Origin: Chaetoceros tenuissimus
Taxonomy: Eukaryota > Bacillariophyta > Thalassiosirophyceae > Chaetocerotales > Chaetocerotaceae
NCBI GenBank assembly: GCA_021927905.1
Contig: BLLK01000057.1
Span: 310,001-374,000, forward strand
DNA length: 64,000 nucleotides
Direction: 5' to 3'
Both the position numbers and the translations under genes were made by a program. The notes beneath the pieces were generated by a model. It saw only the letters and a program-made list of their open reading frames with translations, did no database searches and had not been told where the DNA came from. Within the stretch, counting starts at the first letter, position 1. The number at the start of each line of letters is the position of its first letter. This document shows, one piece after another, positions 40,061-52,691 of the stretch.

Positions 40061-42645
40061 ATGAGTATCCCAAGTGGTCAAACAAAGTCTGATGTTGGAG
40101 GGTCCAGAGCTCCCACTATATCTTCTACAGCTCCTGTTCTCTCTTCCTCCGATCCTTCTTCTTCCACGATCTCCTCCTCATCAACTGCTCCTTTGGCCAC
40201 TTCGTCGACTTCAGCCTTCAAACCAGCAACTTCATCTTTGAAAAAGAAGAAAGAAGTCAACATTTGGGAACTCAGTTCTTCTGACATTCATGTCTGGCTA
40301 AAAGACAGTCATCCTTTATTTCCTAAACCTGTCAAACCCGTTGATCCAAAAGATGTAACGGATGAATATGGTACGTACCTATGATAGATATTCTTCTTTC
40401 CATCAAAGCTAGTTATATCACTAGATTATATATATTTATATATTAAAGATTCCATAGTTGGAACATATTGACACCGATAAATCACTCTGTCGGTTCCTCA
40501 ATTTTTCTCACCTTTCTATCTATTTTCTAGAACGTCAGCAATTGGATACGTCCAGAAAACAAAAGTTTCAAAACGACGTGACAACCGCTAATCTCATGCT
40601 ACAAAATTTGATTCAAGCTTTGAATTCTGCCTCAGTCGATCCTTCCAAACAAGTACAAGAACATGCAGCAAAACGTATGAAATTGGAAGAAACGGCTAGT
40701 GAAAGAGATGAGTACAAGATTTTAGATCCTTCTTTTTCCAAAGGGACGGATATCGTTCATGTACCAGGTGCCATCATTGCCCGATTGACAATAGGAGGAC
40801 TCATGAATGCATTTGCAGGTGTCAAAAATGGCATTTGTCATGCTGTCAATGGAGTCCTTTTGGAAGAATATAAAAAAGACACAAAGATTGCATCATGTAA
40901 TAATTGTACCATTGCGGACATTCAAACCATGGCGGTGGGTGTGAGTCATATCATTAGTGCTAGATTGGAAATTGATATGATGACTAGTACCCCACGGAGA
41001 ATTACTGAAATGTTGTGTCCTGAGTTGTCGGTGGAGGAAGTGAAGAATATTCGAAAGAGAATTTATGATACTGTGATTAAAGGGAAAGGGACGGGTGGAA
41101 GTGCTTTGGCTGCCATGTATGAGAGGAATGATGATGTGCCGATTGCTGCCAAGACTCAAACTCATGACATTGAAAAGGTGAGTCTGTGTTGAGATTATGC
41201 GGTAGATGGAGTCGTGCACTCTTTTGGTATGGCAACTCACTTTGATTGTATCTCAGTTCAAAAAGTGCAAAGTATGTGGAAATGATGATCAAGGAGCTTT
41301 TGTGCACGATCGTAAGAATGGTGATTCCATTTGTTCTACATGTGGAACAGTTGCTGCGGAGTCATTGATGCATGAAGGAACACAATTCCGTAAATTTGAA
41401 GGTGAAGAAGATCGTAATCATCATGGAGATGCTCCTAATAAGTTATACAGTGATTCCTATAACATGGGAACAAGTCTAGGAGGTGTCAGTATGGCTGTTG
41501 GTGCGGGAAGAGGCGGATTTGGATCAGCTGGCAAGAATAATTTGGAAAACATTCTCAAGAATATTCATGCTTATACGGAAATGAATATTTCGCAATTTGG
41601 AAAGGATGAGAAAAAGACAAGAATTGGATACAAGGATCGACAAAAGAAGGAAGCATTTGTGCAGATGACTCATATCGCTGATGCATTGTCGTTGCATCAA
41701 GCAGTCTTGCAATTGGCAAAAGAATTGTTTGCTGGTTTTCGTGACGATCGTGAGTTGGTTCAGCAGTTCAAAGGTGTTTTGGCTGCATGTTTATGTGAAG
41801 CATTTGATCAATTGAGTCAAGATGGGAAACAGATTCTCAAAGTCAAGGCTGCTGAAGATAAAAACGAAGAACAAGTGACGCAAAAGGCGCAACTCAATTC
41901 TAGAGCAAATAGAAGAACTGAATTGCATAGTTCATCCTTGGCAGGAAAAGGGGGCTTATTTCTCAACACAGAAAACCCAGTAGAAGTAGAAGGAGTATCG
42001 AAAAAGAAGGAGATACCAGTCATGAATGAAACAGAAAAGAAACCCGCTGCAAGTTGGACCCTCGAAGATATTCGATCATGGTTACTAGAAGTATCAAAGT
42101 TAATTGCGAAGCAATGGGTTGATCTCCAAAAGGAGGAAAGCAAACCTGGAAGCAAAATCAAGCCCGGATCTGTTCCAAAGGGGTCTCAATCAGATCTAGA
42201 GGGTATGCTTGTTCAGCATTCCCTAAAATTGTGTGGTGTATTGGAAACCGAACTGAAAAGAGGGATGTCGAGCATGAACAATCGTAAAAGAGTAGTGACT
42301 CCACGAGTTAATGAAATGGGTACACTGGGTATTAAGTGGCAGCACAAACACGAACGTGGATCTGGTGGAGCAGGCGGTGTTGCGAATAATGCTATGCAGG
42401 GGAAGCATTCTAAAGCAGGCAATCAGAAAACCGCAGGACAGATTTTGATTATGAAAACATCCAAGAAGCTTAGTCAGATTTTGAATGATCCCCTCTCAGG
42501 AGAAGCTTTTCATAAAGAACTGAGATCTCTTCTTTCTCGTCAAGAAGCCTTGAAGAAGAAGGAATTGAGAGATACGGCATCGTTGCAGAGATTGAATCAA
42601 ATGAAAAGAAAGCCTTGGTTACAAGCTCGTGTAGGTAATGGATAG
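40061..42645 (+). CDS. TFIIB-type zinc-ribbon protein
   Basis: Three exons: 40061-40370, 40531-41177 and 41257-42645 (introns 160 and 79 bp); 781 aa. Residues 1-65 are Ser/Thr/Pro-rich. NIWELSSSDIHVWLKD and a helical region follow to ~319. A zinc ribbon with C323-x2-C326 and C345-x2-C348 leads into HEGTQFRKFEGEEDRNHHG, the sequence that follows the ribbon in TFIIB relatives. The rest has basic and Gly-rich parts and ends in a Lys/Arg-rich helix. The ribbon sits mid-protein, whereas in TFIIB and BRF it is at the amino end, and I see no convincing pair of cyclin folds. A nuclear role in transcription is inferred from the ribbon alone. Its stop lies 60 bp from LRR4, convergent. Confidence 0.7.
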
Positions 42646-42705
42646 CTTAGATAAAATAAAATGCATAATTCTTCAATTTGCTATAGCTATCATCTTAATT
42701 TACAT

Positions 42706-43500
42706 TTATTTCATGACTTCTCCCATGAGGTCAAGAACAAGCTTATTGATTAATTTAAATTCATCTATTTCAGAGAAAGGATTCTCTTCCAAGTATCGAG
42801 CAGCTGTGATTCCAATATGGTTTTCTCGAACAAAAGATTGAAGACCTCGTTCCTTTAGTATTTCAAATATGTTGTCTTCTGATGTTTCAAAGGATGCACA
42901 TTCGCGATGGAGAGAATATTGTGCTTCATGATTCATTAGATGAACAAATTCATTAACTTGCTCGCTATCATTACTGATACCTAACTCTTCAGCCTTTGCA
43001 AACAATGCGGTATCTTGAATCACATGATTGCCGAGTTGAGTTTCTTGAGGTACACTCAAGATTATCAACTTTTTACAAAAAGAAAAAGCACTGTCATCAA
43101 TCTCAAGACAAGATGGCGGAATAAAGACTGATGACAGAGATTCACAATAATAGAATGATTGGAACCCAATATACTCAAGAGTTTTGGACAGACGAATATA
43201 AAAGAGATTGTAACAATTGAGAAAAGCTCTATCTTCAATCCTTCGTACAGAATCATGCATGATAACTTTTTTGACACTCTTACAATATTCAAAGGTATAC
43301 TCAGGAATAACTTCCACACCTGGCAATATGATGATCACTTCCCATGAGTCACGATCTTTTCGATTATAGATGAGTGTATCGAGACCATAACCTCCATTTT
43401 CATCCCATAGTATCTCTCCGTTATAAAACAAAGTTTTCTTTCCTTTGTACATTCGCACTCCTGGTATGAACCTCTGCCACTCCTCCGTCTGAACCCTCAT
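42706..43500 (-). CDS. BspA-like LRR protein (LRR4)
   Basis: 264 aa, single exon. Opening MRVQTEEWQRFIPGVRMYKG, LRR_5 repeats at ~55-150 (VRRIEDRAFLNCYNL, YIGFQSFYYCESL, EIDDSAFSFCKKL), and the conserved tail HRECASFETSEDNIFEIL...GITAARYLEENPFSEI...DLMGEVMK. It is the most diverged intact member here. It has neither the SCC3 tail fossil nor the triple TGGAAGCC promoter motif, so it belongs to a separate subgroup from LRR1-LRR3. A TGACGTTGAC site lies ~150 bp upstream. Confidence 0.83.
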   Translation of the reverse strand: MRVQTEEWQRFIPGVRMYKGKKTLFYNGEILWDENGGYGLDTLIYNRKDRDSWEVIIILPGVEVIPEYTFEYCKSVKKVIMHDSVRRIEDRAFLNCYNLFYIRLSKTLEYIGFQSFYYCESLSSVFIPPSCLEIDDSAFSFCKKLIILSVPQETQLGNHVIQDTALFAKAEELGISNDSEQVNEFVHLMNHEAQYSLHRECASFETSEDNIFEILKERGLQSFVRENHIGITAARYLEENPFSEIDEFKLINKLVLDLMGEVMK

Positions 43501-43916
43501 GGTCTATTAGCTATTTATGGTATGGTCAAGATAGTATTTATTTACTGCAAAAATAATGGCCCATAAGTAAAAAGACTTCATGAACAAAAGAGTTTAAAGA
43601 AGCGTCGAGTCGAGTCGAGTCAATGTAAAGATATTCTAAACAATGACTTCTGTCAACGTCATTGTGAATCTATACCTATGCAATCAAATAGTTATGGTCT
43701 CAAACTTCTTCAATATGAAAGAAGATATCCGATAAACGTATTTGATACTTTCTATCAAAGGAAATTACTATACGCCAAGCCTAGATTTAATCTATGTATG
43801 TTGTACATTATAAAATAGTATGCAGAAATACTCTACGTAGTAACATTATTGTAGATCTATCTACCGATAAATTTTTACTTTAAAACATGTGGATGATGGG
43901 AATGTATAAACTTCTC
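43501..43916. other. intergenic between LRR4 and LRR5
   Basis: 416 bp. A GTCGA repeat (CGTCGAGTCGAGTCGAGTC) lies at ~43602-43620 and a TGACGTTGAC site (minus sense) near 43655. Nothing else is recognised. Confidence 0.4.
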
Positions 43917-44738
43917 TCATACAAGTTCTCCCATCATATCTAGAATATATCTTTTCATAATCTTCTTTTCATCGATATCAGCAAACGGATTTGCGTGTAA
44001 ATATTGAGATGGAGTGATTCCCATCTCATTCGGAGTATTCATAGCCTTGATACCTTATTCCCTGACAATTCCATAGACAATGTCAGTCAGTGGATGAAAC
44101 GAGGAACAGGCTCGGTGGAGTGCAAGTTTTTGATGCATTATTCTATCCTCGTGAAAGTTTATGTTCTTCGACCATTCGTGAACTTCGTGACAGTTGTTCT
44201 TATAGTATTTCAACTCGAAAGGAGATGCATCTAAAAGTCCCGTTATATTTATGGCAATAGCTTCAATTTGAGTGTGTTGAGGAACATGCAAAATGAGAAT
44301 CTTGTAACAGGCTTGAAAAGCACCAAAACCAATCTGTCTGCATGACGGTGGAATAAACATCGAAGGCAGAGATTCACAGTGCTCGAATGCACCATCTCCA
44401 ATGTATACGAGATTTGTTGAAAGTCTGACAAACACTAAACTCCTGCATCCCCAGAAAGCATTTGCTTCAATTCTTCGTACAGAAGAATCGGCCATGATGA
44501 CTGTCTTGACATTCTCACATTGAGCGAGTGCCCATTCAGGAATCACTTCTACGCCAGGTAGTACGATGATAACTTCCCAAGAGTCTCTCTCTTCTTTATC
44601 ATAGATAAAAAACTCATCCTCTCTATTATCTCCTTCTGGTATCATTAGTTTCTCTCCATTGTAAAAGAGAGTTTTCTTTCCTTTGTACATTCGGACACCG
44701 GGAATAAATCTCCGCCACTCCTCCGTCTGTACCCTCAT
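43917..44738 (-). pseudogene. BspA-like LRR gene with internal stop (LRR5)
   Basis: Reads as an LRR-family gene from MRVQTEEWRR (44738) to a TAA at 44055-44057 after 227 codons. The same frame then continues without further damage to a family-type end (MNTPNEMGITPSQYLHANPFADI...DMMGELV) and a stop at 43917. At the stop codon LRR2A has CAA (KEQGL) and the other paralogues an Arg codon, so a single C-to-T change is a simple origin. The rest of the tail is well conserved, so the lesion is recent, or the 227-residue product is used, or it is a base-call error. It lacks the TGGAAGCC promoter motif. Confidence 0.75.
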
Positions 44739-45590
44739 CGCGATGTGTAATACGGCTCAGTTTAGTGTACTATTGATTGCTTGAGTGCATTCTAGTGTAC
44801 CCTTTCAATGTTTCTATTATATACTTACCAATGATTGTTTCCCTATAAAAAATAATGGTGAAGGTTTGTTGGCTGTGTGTTCTCTACGTTTTAATTAAGT
44901 TCAAGCTAGAGGCTCTGCCGATAATATAACGGCTCTATATTTACTCACAAATTAGAATTCTTGATTTATTAAATTATGTAGCTTTTTCCGCATGGTATAT
45001 ATTCAAACTCACATATTATTTTCAATTTGAACTATCACAATCTTTCTATATCATAGAGATGTTTGATTGGCTTTTCGTGTGAATATAAATTTCCAAAACC
45101 TTCATCGAAAAGCATGTTCGGCAAAATTGATTGTATTTCTCCGATATGCATTGAAAATAGCTTATAGTGATTATGTACACAACGAAAGAAAGATTTTGAA
45201 TTCAATGAAATAGAATGAAAAATATAGATGCATACTTTTGTCTCTCATAATTTGTTTCAACGCTAGGGTTTAGATATCAAAAATCCTACTTTAGCTTTTT
45301 CATTTTTGAGAAATCAAGCAGAAACTTGCAGAAATATATCATTGAATACATTTTCGAATATGACGTAATTTTTCGCGCACTTTGTGCACCACAGAAGCTC
45401 GCTGCTGTTTCGTCTTGCTTTTTTCCATTTCAACTCAATTTGCTGTATACAAGTTTTTCTTTTCCTTCCACGACAACCTGTTTACTTTACATTAATGCAT
45501 TAGAGATAATAGACAGGAAATATGAGAAATACCATTGGAAACGAAACGCATTCTTCAGGCAATGGTACAACCTCCTCCTCGATCTTCTTC
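44739..45590. other. intergenic before the RCC1/FG-GAP array
   Basis: 852 bp holding the promoters of LRR5 (minus) and FG-GAP copy 1 (plus). From ~45440 it shows partial similarity to the upstream regions of copies 2 and 3. No supported gene; a 92-codon open frame at 45326 is not called. Confidence 0.4.
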
Positions 45591-48391
45591 ATGTCCTTAC
45601 ATAAACTAGTTTTCGTCCTAGGTGGTGCCATACTCATTTTTGCTGGCACGACAGATGCACAAAAGGTGAGTTTATCATGAGATAAGAAAAATGAAGTTAC
45701 AAAAGCTAGAGATTTTGGATTATAAATTGAATGGAAAATTGTCTGCTAAAGTGACGGTAGACTTATTTTACTGCCAAGATCGACTTGTAGAAGCTAGTTG
45801 CGATTGTGCCGGCCGTCGCAGCATCCTCAATAACCAGCTACTACCCTAAACAAGCAATATTCTTATCCTTCTATTCTTCCACATAAAAGGTACAACAAGT
45901 TACAAATAGTTCATTTGCAGAAACACCTTCTTTGTTCAAGGATCAGTACTTCGACGATGGCACTTCTACACTCACTTCTACTCTGTCGACTACTTTATCT
46001 ATTTCTTCCCAGGAGAGAAAATTGAATAATATGCAACCAAAGTTCCAATTCTCAAGCTCGGCTCATGCGTGTGTACTATCATATGTTATAGTTCAATGTG
46101 TCGGATACAACAACTTTGGGCAAATTGGTCAGGATCCATCAGTAATAAAAGTCACAAGTACTCCAGTTGAATTAAACTTTGATTCTACAATTGCGACACC
46201 TGTCAAAGTTGTTACTGGATACGATCATACGTGTACGTTAATGTCCGATGGAAGTATTTGGTGTAATGGATCCAATGGCTTTCAACAGCTCGGGGATGGG
46301 ACTTCTAATAATTCTGCATCTCCTGTACAAGTGAAAAAGAATGGAGGAGCTGTAATTACTAATGCTGTTGATATTGAGGCTGGAGCATATCATAACTGCG
46401 CTATTTATGACGATACAGGAGCATTGTATTGCTGGGGCTTCAACTCTGATGGTCAGCTTGGACTTACTATGAATGGTTCTACAGCTGAAACATCCGTGTT
46501 CAAATTGGCACTCTCCATGATTGCGACTTGTGTCGTAACAGAGCATGATAAGAAGAGTGTAACTTGCGTTGGATATAATTATAGTTCCTCGACTCCTATC
46601 AGTTTGGGAAATGACATTCAACAGATAACAGCAGGTTCGACACACTTTTGTGCACGTCTTAATGATGGGACTGCCAAATGCTGGGGTGCAAACCATAGAG
46701 GTCAATTAGGAATTGGATCTGCAGCTTATACGTCAGACTACCATGATTCTCCTGTTCTTGTTCTTGCATCAGCTGGTAGTACTCTGACTGGGATTACTCA
46801 TATTAATGCTGGACATTCGTCTACTTGCGTTATAGCGAATAGTCAACCAATGTGTTTTGGCAATAATTCATCTTATCAATTGGGGAATCAAGATCGGCAT
46901 ACTCCCATCGTCTTTCCAAGACAAGTGTCGATTGCAATTATTTCTGGCAAATCATTAGTATCGATTCATGTTGGCGAGCATACTGGACATGTTGTCTATA
47001 ATGATGACTCTATCTACTCTTGGGGCACCAATCATGGAGGCACATTGGGTGATGGTTCTACTGTTAGTAGTGGAAATGTCATTGGTGATGACAGTGCTGT
47101 CATTGCTACAGAATTGAATATTGTCATTGGTTCTAATAGTCCTTCCGATATTCCGTCCTCTTTGCCGTCATGCTCAGCTAAGGACTGGACACAAATAGGA
47201 TCTCAGCTCATTGGGGATGCTACTCAGGATCATCTTGGACAGCATGTAGCATTATCGTTTTCAAGAGATGGATCCACAATTGCTGTAGGGGCAAGAGGCA
47301 ATGACGATGGAGGAACTGATGCAGGTCATGTTAAAGCATTCAGATTAATTTATGGTTCATGGCAGCAAATTGGACAGACAATAATAGGAGAAGTAGCTGG
47401 TGGTAGGTCGGGATCTGTTTCCATTTCAGAAGATGGAACAACATTAGCTATTGGTGCTATTTTTAATAACGGGTCTGGAAGTCAGGCTGGCCATGCAAGG
47501 ATATTCGATTATCAGAATGGGCAATGGACTCAACGTGGTGTAGACATTGATGCATTAGCGGCAGGAGATTGGTTTGGAAATTCTTTATCAATTTCAGCAG
47601 ATGGCAACACTGTTGCTATAGGAGCAGCAGGAAGTGATGCAAACGGCAGCGCTTCGGGACAAGTACGAGTGTTTCGTTGGTCAGGAAGTACATGGCAGCA
47701 ACTTGGGAACAATGTAAACGGATCAGCTGGAGACGATAGATTCGGGACTCCAGTTGTAATTTCTGCTGATGGAAATACTATTGCAGCAGGAGGTCATAAA
47801 AATGACGGCAATGGATCTAACGCAGGCCATGCTCGAGTATTTCAATATGATAGTTCAAGCAACACATGGAATCTAGTTGGTAGTGCTCTTGAAGGGGAAG
47901 TTACTAATGATAAAGCTGGTATCACTGGATCAGTGGCTATCTCTTCCGATGGAAGTATTGTTGTATTGGGTTCTGCTTTCAATGATGCCAATGGTTTAAT
48001 AGATTCAGGTTATGTTAGAATTTTCGAATTCTCAGGTACAAATTGGATACAGCGTGGACAGACTCTAACTGGTCAAGCAGCAGTTGATCAATTTGGAGAA
48101 TATGTTTCTATTTCTTCAGATGGGAACATCGTAGCAATAGGATCTCGTTATCATGATTCAAATGGGTTTGCAAATTCCGGTAGAGTCATGATTTATCATT
48201 TTGATGGCAGTTCATGGATGCAGCTCGGGCGAAATCTTGATGGTCTAAAAAGTGAAATCCAGTTTGCGAGCGTGTCTCTCGCTGGGGATGGAAAGAGTGT
48301 ACTAATAGGTGCTCCATTTGATGATACTAATAATGGAGTTGACTCTGGTAGTGCGCAAATCTATAGCTATCTTGCAGTGGACAATTGTTGA
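45591..48391 (+). CDS. secreted RCC1/FG-GAP double-propeller protein, copy 1
   Basis: Exon 1 is 45591-45665 (signal peptide MSLHKLVFVLGGAILIFAGTTDAQK) and exon 2 is 45890-48391, with a 224-bp intron between. The acceptor at 45889 was chosen because it keeps phase 0 and is conserved in all three copies; 858 aa. Residues ~75-420 have RCC1-type repeats (CVGYNNFGQIGQ, CNGSNGFQQLGDG, CWGFNSDGQLG, CWGANHRGQLG, CFGNNSSYQLG, SWGTNHGGTLGDG), each with a Cys or Ser before the Trp-like position. Residues ~440-858 have seven FG-GAP-like blades (W.Q.G..L.G......G..V..S.DG...A.G). The two predicted beta-propellers suggest an extracellular binding or adhesion protein; the ligand is unknown. There is no membrane anchor, so it is likely secreted or wall-bound. 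Confidence 0.85.
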
Positions 48392-48561
48392 TTCGATTCA
48401 ATAAAATGAACACGACAACTATTCTCAAGCAAAGAGATTTCTTGAGTGATTAAAGAGATCTATAAGACCGTCGCAGTAGAAAATTGTTAGATCAAAATAA
48501 ATCTTCCTAAATGACAATTAACAAGGATGTTTCAAAAACAAGATAATAATTATAAGTTTCT

Positions 48562-48930
48562 CTACTTTGTCTTTTTTGGTTCTTCGTCCTCAGCCTCCCC
48601 TTCTACAGCTTCCTCTTTACGCTCCAAAAGAGCCTTGTCAATTATTTCCTTCTCAATCGAAAATGTTTGATCCACTCCTAAGAATTCTTGACTCTTGACA
48701 TCAATATAAAACTTGTACTTTCCAGGAGCACTTGGTGCACGGAAGGTAACATTCACCTTTCCAGTCTTTTGAGTAATGTTGGAAACAATGAATGGCCATG
48801 CATTTACTAATCTATTCCCTTCCACTTCTGCCATGAATTGACTTTTGGAGCCATTATCAAGTGCCGCAAGGATTGGGCCAGAAGAGAAAGGAATATTTAC
48901 GCCTTTGGTAACTATTTTGAATTCAATCAT
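48562..48930 (-). pseudogene. chimeric SEC63 carboxyl-end fragment 1
   Basis: A 122-codon open frame whose last ~98 codons copy the end of SEC63 (AALDNGSKSQFMAEVEG...EEPKKTK). Homology to the full gene stops at 48876/48877. Upstream, unrelated sequence supplies a new ATG and ~20 codons (MIEFKIVTKGVNIPFSSG). The fragment lacks the J domain and all membrane helices, so it cannot act as SEC63. The frame is intact and matched by fragment 2, so a small soluble Sec63-tail protein could be made, but it may be a relic too young to have decayed. Confidence 0.7.
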
Positions 48931-49686
48931 ATTCTTTCGCCTTTAATATATTCATCAGCTATTCTGTCTCATTTGTAAAAGCTTTCAAAATAGCATTTTG
49001 TTTTTGAACAGACTCATTGGGTGGCCGCTAGAGGATGCTCCTTCCTAAATCATCGAATATATAGTAATCATATTTGCGTTTCTTCTACCCATTACTAAAG
49101 CTGTAATCATATAAGGATGAGCATTCCCAACATGATCAATTGGAACCTGTATTTGGCAAATCTATTGAAGTTTTAATACATAGACGTTGAAAAACCGAAT
49201 TCTGTCACCCTTCTTGCATCGTGCTGAAGCTATCATAGTGAGCTATAACATTTTTTATAGTCAATATCTAGCAAGGGCGACTTAGACATATACTCATAGG
49301 GTACTGATGAAGACATGTACAAGTTGCCCTTGCTGGATTTTACTTTTATGACGAGTTATGCACTCGCATCTATCAAATTTTATGAGTTAATTAACTTTTT
49401 CTCGTTGAGTTGAACGAGTTAAGTCCCATCTTGTATTTTTTCCATTAGGAAAAAATTGGTGGCTATGAAGCAATAGACCATTTATTCTGGTATGTCTTGT
49501 ACGTGTCGACCTTGCCGTCCGTGAGCACCGTGAGAAAACCGGTTGAGGTTTGTTGAACAAGTTCTTCTTTTCCTTCGACGACAAACGACAACTTGTTCAC
49601 ATAACTGTGCGGTAAAGAGGGACTGAAATATGAAAAATAATATTGGAAAACTTTTGTGTTCTTCGGGAAATAGCACAACCTCCTTC
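48931..49686. other. intergenic, promoter of FG-GAP copy 2
   Basis: Nearly identical to 53064-53847. No gene; the overlapping short minus-strand frames are conserved only because the DNA is duplicated. Confidence 0.45.
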
Positions 49687-52524
49687 ATGTCCTTAGTACA
49701 TAAACTAGTTTTCATGCTCATCCTAGGAGGTGCCATGATACTAATTTTTGCTGGCACGACAGATGCACAAAAGGTGAGTCCATCATGTGATGCTAGTATG
49801 TGATGAGAAGAATGATGAAGAAGTGACAAAAGTTTGAGATTTCGAATTTAATATTCTTGAATGAAATAATTCCTGCTAAAGTGAGAGCAGACTTATTTTG
49901 CTGCTACTAAGATCGACAACATATAGTAGAAGCTAGCTCGTTGCGATTGTCGCAGCATTCTCAATAACCAGCCAGCTACCAGCTACATAGTCTGGATCCC
50001 TGCACATTTCTAAACAAGCAATATTCTTATCCTTCTATTCTTCCACATAAAAGGTACAACAAGTTACAAATAGTTCATTTGCAGAAACACCTTCTTTGTT
50101 CAAGGATCAGTACTTCGACGATGGCACTTCTACACTCACTTCTACTCTGTCGACTACTTTATCTATTTCTTCCCAGGAGAGAAAATTGAATAATATGCAA
50201 CCAAAGTTCCAATTCTCAAGCTCGGCTCATGCGTGTGTACTATCATATGTTATAGTTCAATGTGTCGGATACAACAACTTTGGGCAAATTGGTCAGGATC
50301 CATCAGTAATAAAAGTCACAAGTACTCCAGTTGAATTAAACTTTGATTCTACAATTGCGACACCTGTCAAAGTTGTTACTGGATACGATCATACGTGTAC
50401 GTTAATGTCCGATGGAAGTATTTGGTGTAATGGATCCAATGGCTTTCAACAGCTCGGGGATGGGACTTCTAATAATTCTGCATCTCCTGTATCACTAATG
50501 CTGTTGATATTGAGGCTGGAGCATATCATAATTGCGCAATTGATGATACAGGATCATTGTATTGCTGGGGCTTCAACTCTGATGGTCAGCTTGGACTTAC
50601 TATGAATGGTTCTACAGCTGAAACATCCGTGTTCAAATTGGCACTCTCCATGATTGCGACTTGCGTCGTAACAGAGCATGATAAGAAGAGTGTAACTTGC
50701 GTTGGATATAATTATAGTTCCTCGACTCCTATCAGTTTGGGAAATGACATTCAACAGATAACAGCAGGTTCGACACACTTTTGTGCACGGCTTAATGATG
50801 GGACTGCTAAATGTTGGGGTGCAAATCAGAGAGGTCAATTAGGAATTGGATCTGCAGCTTATACATCAGACTACCATGATTCTCCTGTTCTTGTTCTTGG
50901 ATCGGTCGGTAGTACTCTTACTGGGATCACTAATATTGATGCTGGACATTCTTCCACTTGCGTTGTAGCGAATGGTCAACCAATGTGTTTTGGCAATAAT
51001 TCATCTTATCAATTGGGGAATCAAGATCGGCATACTCCCATCGTCTTTCCAAGACAAGTGTCCATCACAATCATTTCTGGCAAGTCATTAGTATCGATTC
51101 ATGTTGGCGAGCATACTGGACATGTTGTCTATAATGATGACTCTATCTACTCTTGGGGCACCAATCATGGAGGCACATTGGGTGATGGATCAGCTGTTAG
51201 TAGTGGAAATGTCATTGGTGATGACAGTGCTGTCATTGCTACAGAAATGAATATTGTCATTGGTTCTAATAGTCCTTCCGATATTCCGTCCTCTTTGCCG
51301 TCATGCTCAGCGAAGGATTGGACACAAATAGGATCTCAGCTCATTGGGGATGCTACTCTAGATCTATTTGGACAACAGGTAGCGTTATCATTCTCAAGAG
51401 ATGGATCCACAATTGCTGTAGGGGCAAGAGGCAATGACGATGGAGGAACTGATGCAGGTCATGTTAAAGCATTCAGATTAATTTATGGTTCATGGCAGCA
51501 AATTGGACAGACAATAATAGGAGAAGTAGCTGGTGGTAGGTCGGGATCTGTTTCCATTTCAGAAGATGGAACAACATTAGCTATTGGTGCTATTTTTAAT
51601 AACGGGTCTGGAAGTCAGGCTGGCCATGCAAGGATATTCGATTATCAGAATGGGCAATGGACTCAACGTGGTGTAGACATTGATGCATTAGCGGCAGGAG
51701 ATTGGTTTGGAAATTCTTTATCAATTTCAGCAGATGGCAACACTGTTGCTATAGGAGCAGCAGGAAGTGATGCAAACGGCAGCGCTTCGGGACAAGTACG
51801 AGTGTTTCGTTGGTCAGGAAGTACATGGCAGCAACTTGGGAACAATGTAAACGGATCAGCTGGAGACGATAGATTCGGGACTCCAGTTGTAATTTCTGCT
51901 GATGGAAATACTATTGCAGTAGGAGGTCATAAAAATGACGGCAATGGATCTAACGCAGGCCATGCTCGAGTATTTCAATATGATAGTTCAAGCAACACAT
52001 GGAATCTAGTTGGTAGTGCTCTTGAAGGGGAAGTTACTAATGATAAAGCTGGTATCACTGGATCAGTGGCTATCTCTTCCGATGGAAGTATTGTTGTATT
52101 GGGTTCTGCTTTCAATGATGCCAATGGTTTAATAGATTCAGGTCATGTTAGAATTTTCGAATTCTCAGGTACAAATTGGATACAGCGTGGACAGACACTT
52201 ACTGGTCAAGCAGCAGTTGATCAATTTGGAGAATATGTTTCTATTTCTTCAGATGGGAACATCGTAGCAATAGGATCTCGTTATCATGATTCAAATGGGT
52301 TTGCAAATTCCGGTAGAGTCATGATTTATCATTTTGATGGCAGTTCATGGATGCAGCTCGGGCGAAATCTTGATGGTCAAACAAGTGAAATCCAGTTTGC
52401 AAGCGTGTCTCTCTCTGGGGATGGAGAGAGTGTACTAATTGGTGCTCCATTTGATGATACTAATAATGGGGTTGACTCTGGTAGTGCGCAAATCTATAGC
52501 TATCTTGCAGTGGAAAATTGTTGA
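49687..52524 (+). pseudogene. RCC1/FG-GAP double-propeller gene, copy 2, frameshifted
   Basis: Exon 1 is 49687-49773 (signal peptide MSLVHKLVFMLILGGAMIL...) and exon 2 starts at 50054, as in the other copies. At ~50489, 28 bp present in copies 1 and 3 (starting CAAGTGAAAAAG, after CTGTA) are missing, shifting the frame in the second RCC1 repeat. The first frame ends at 50605. The correct frame resumes and runs intact to 52524 with all later RCC1 and FG-GAP repeats. The deletion ends near a second CTGTA, which suggests repeat slippage (27 bp) plus one more lost base. Either a young pseudogene or an assembly error of one base. Confidence 0.75.
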
Positions 52525-52691
52525 TTCGATTCAAAAAAATGAACACGACAACTATTCTCAAGCAAAGAGATTTCTTGAGTTATAAAAGAGATCTATAAGA
52601 CCGTCGCAGTAGAAAATTGTTAGATCAAAATAAATCTTCCTAAATGACAATTAACAAGGATGTTTCAAAAACAAGATAATTATAAGTTTCT

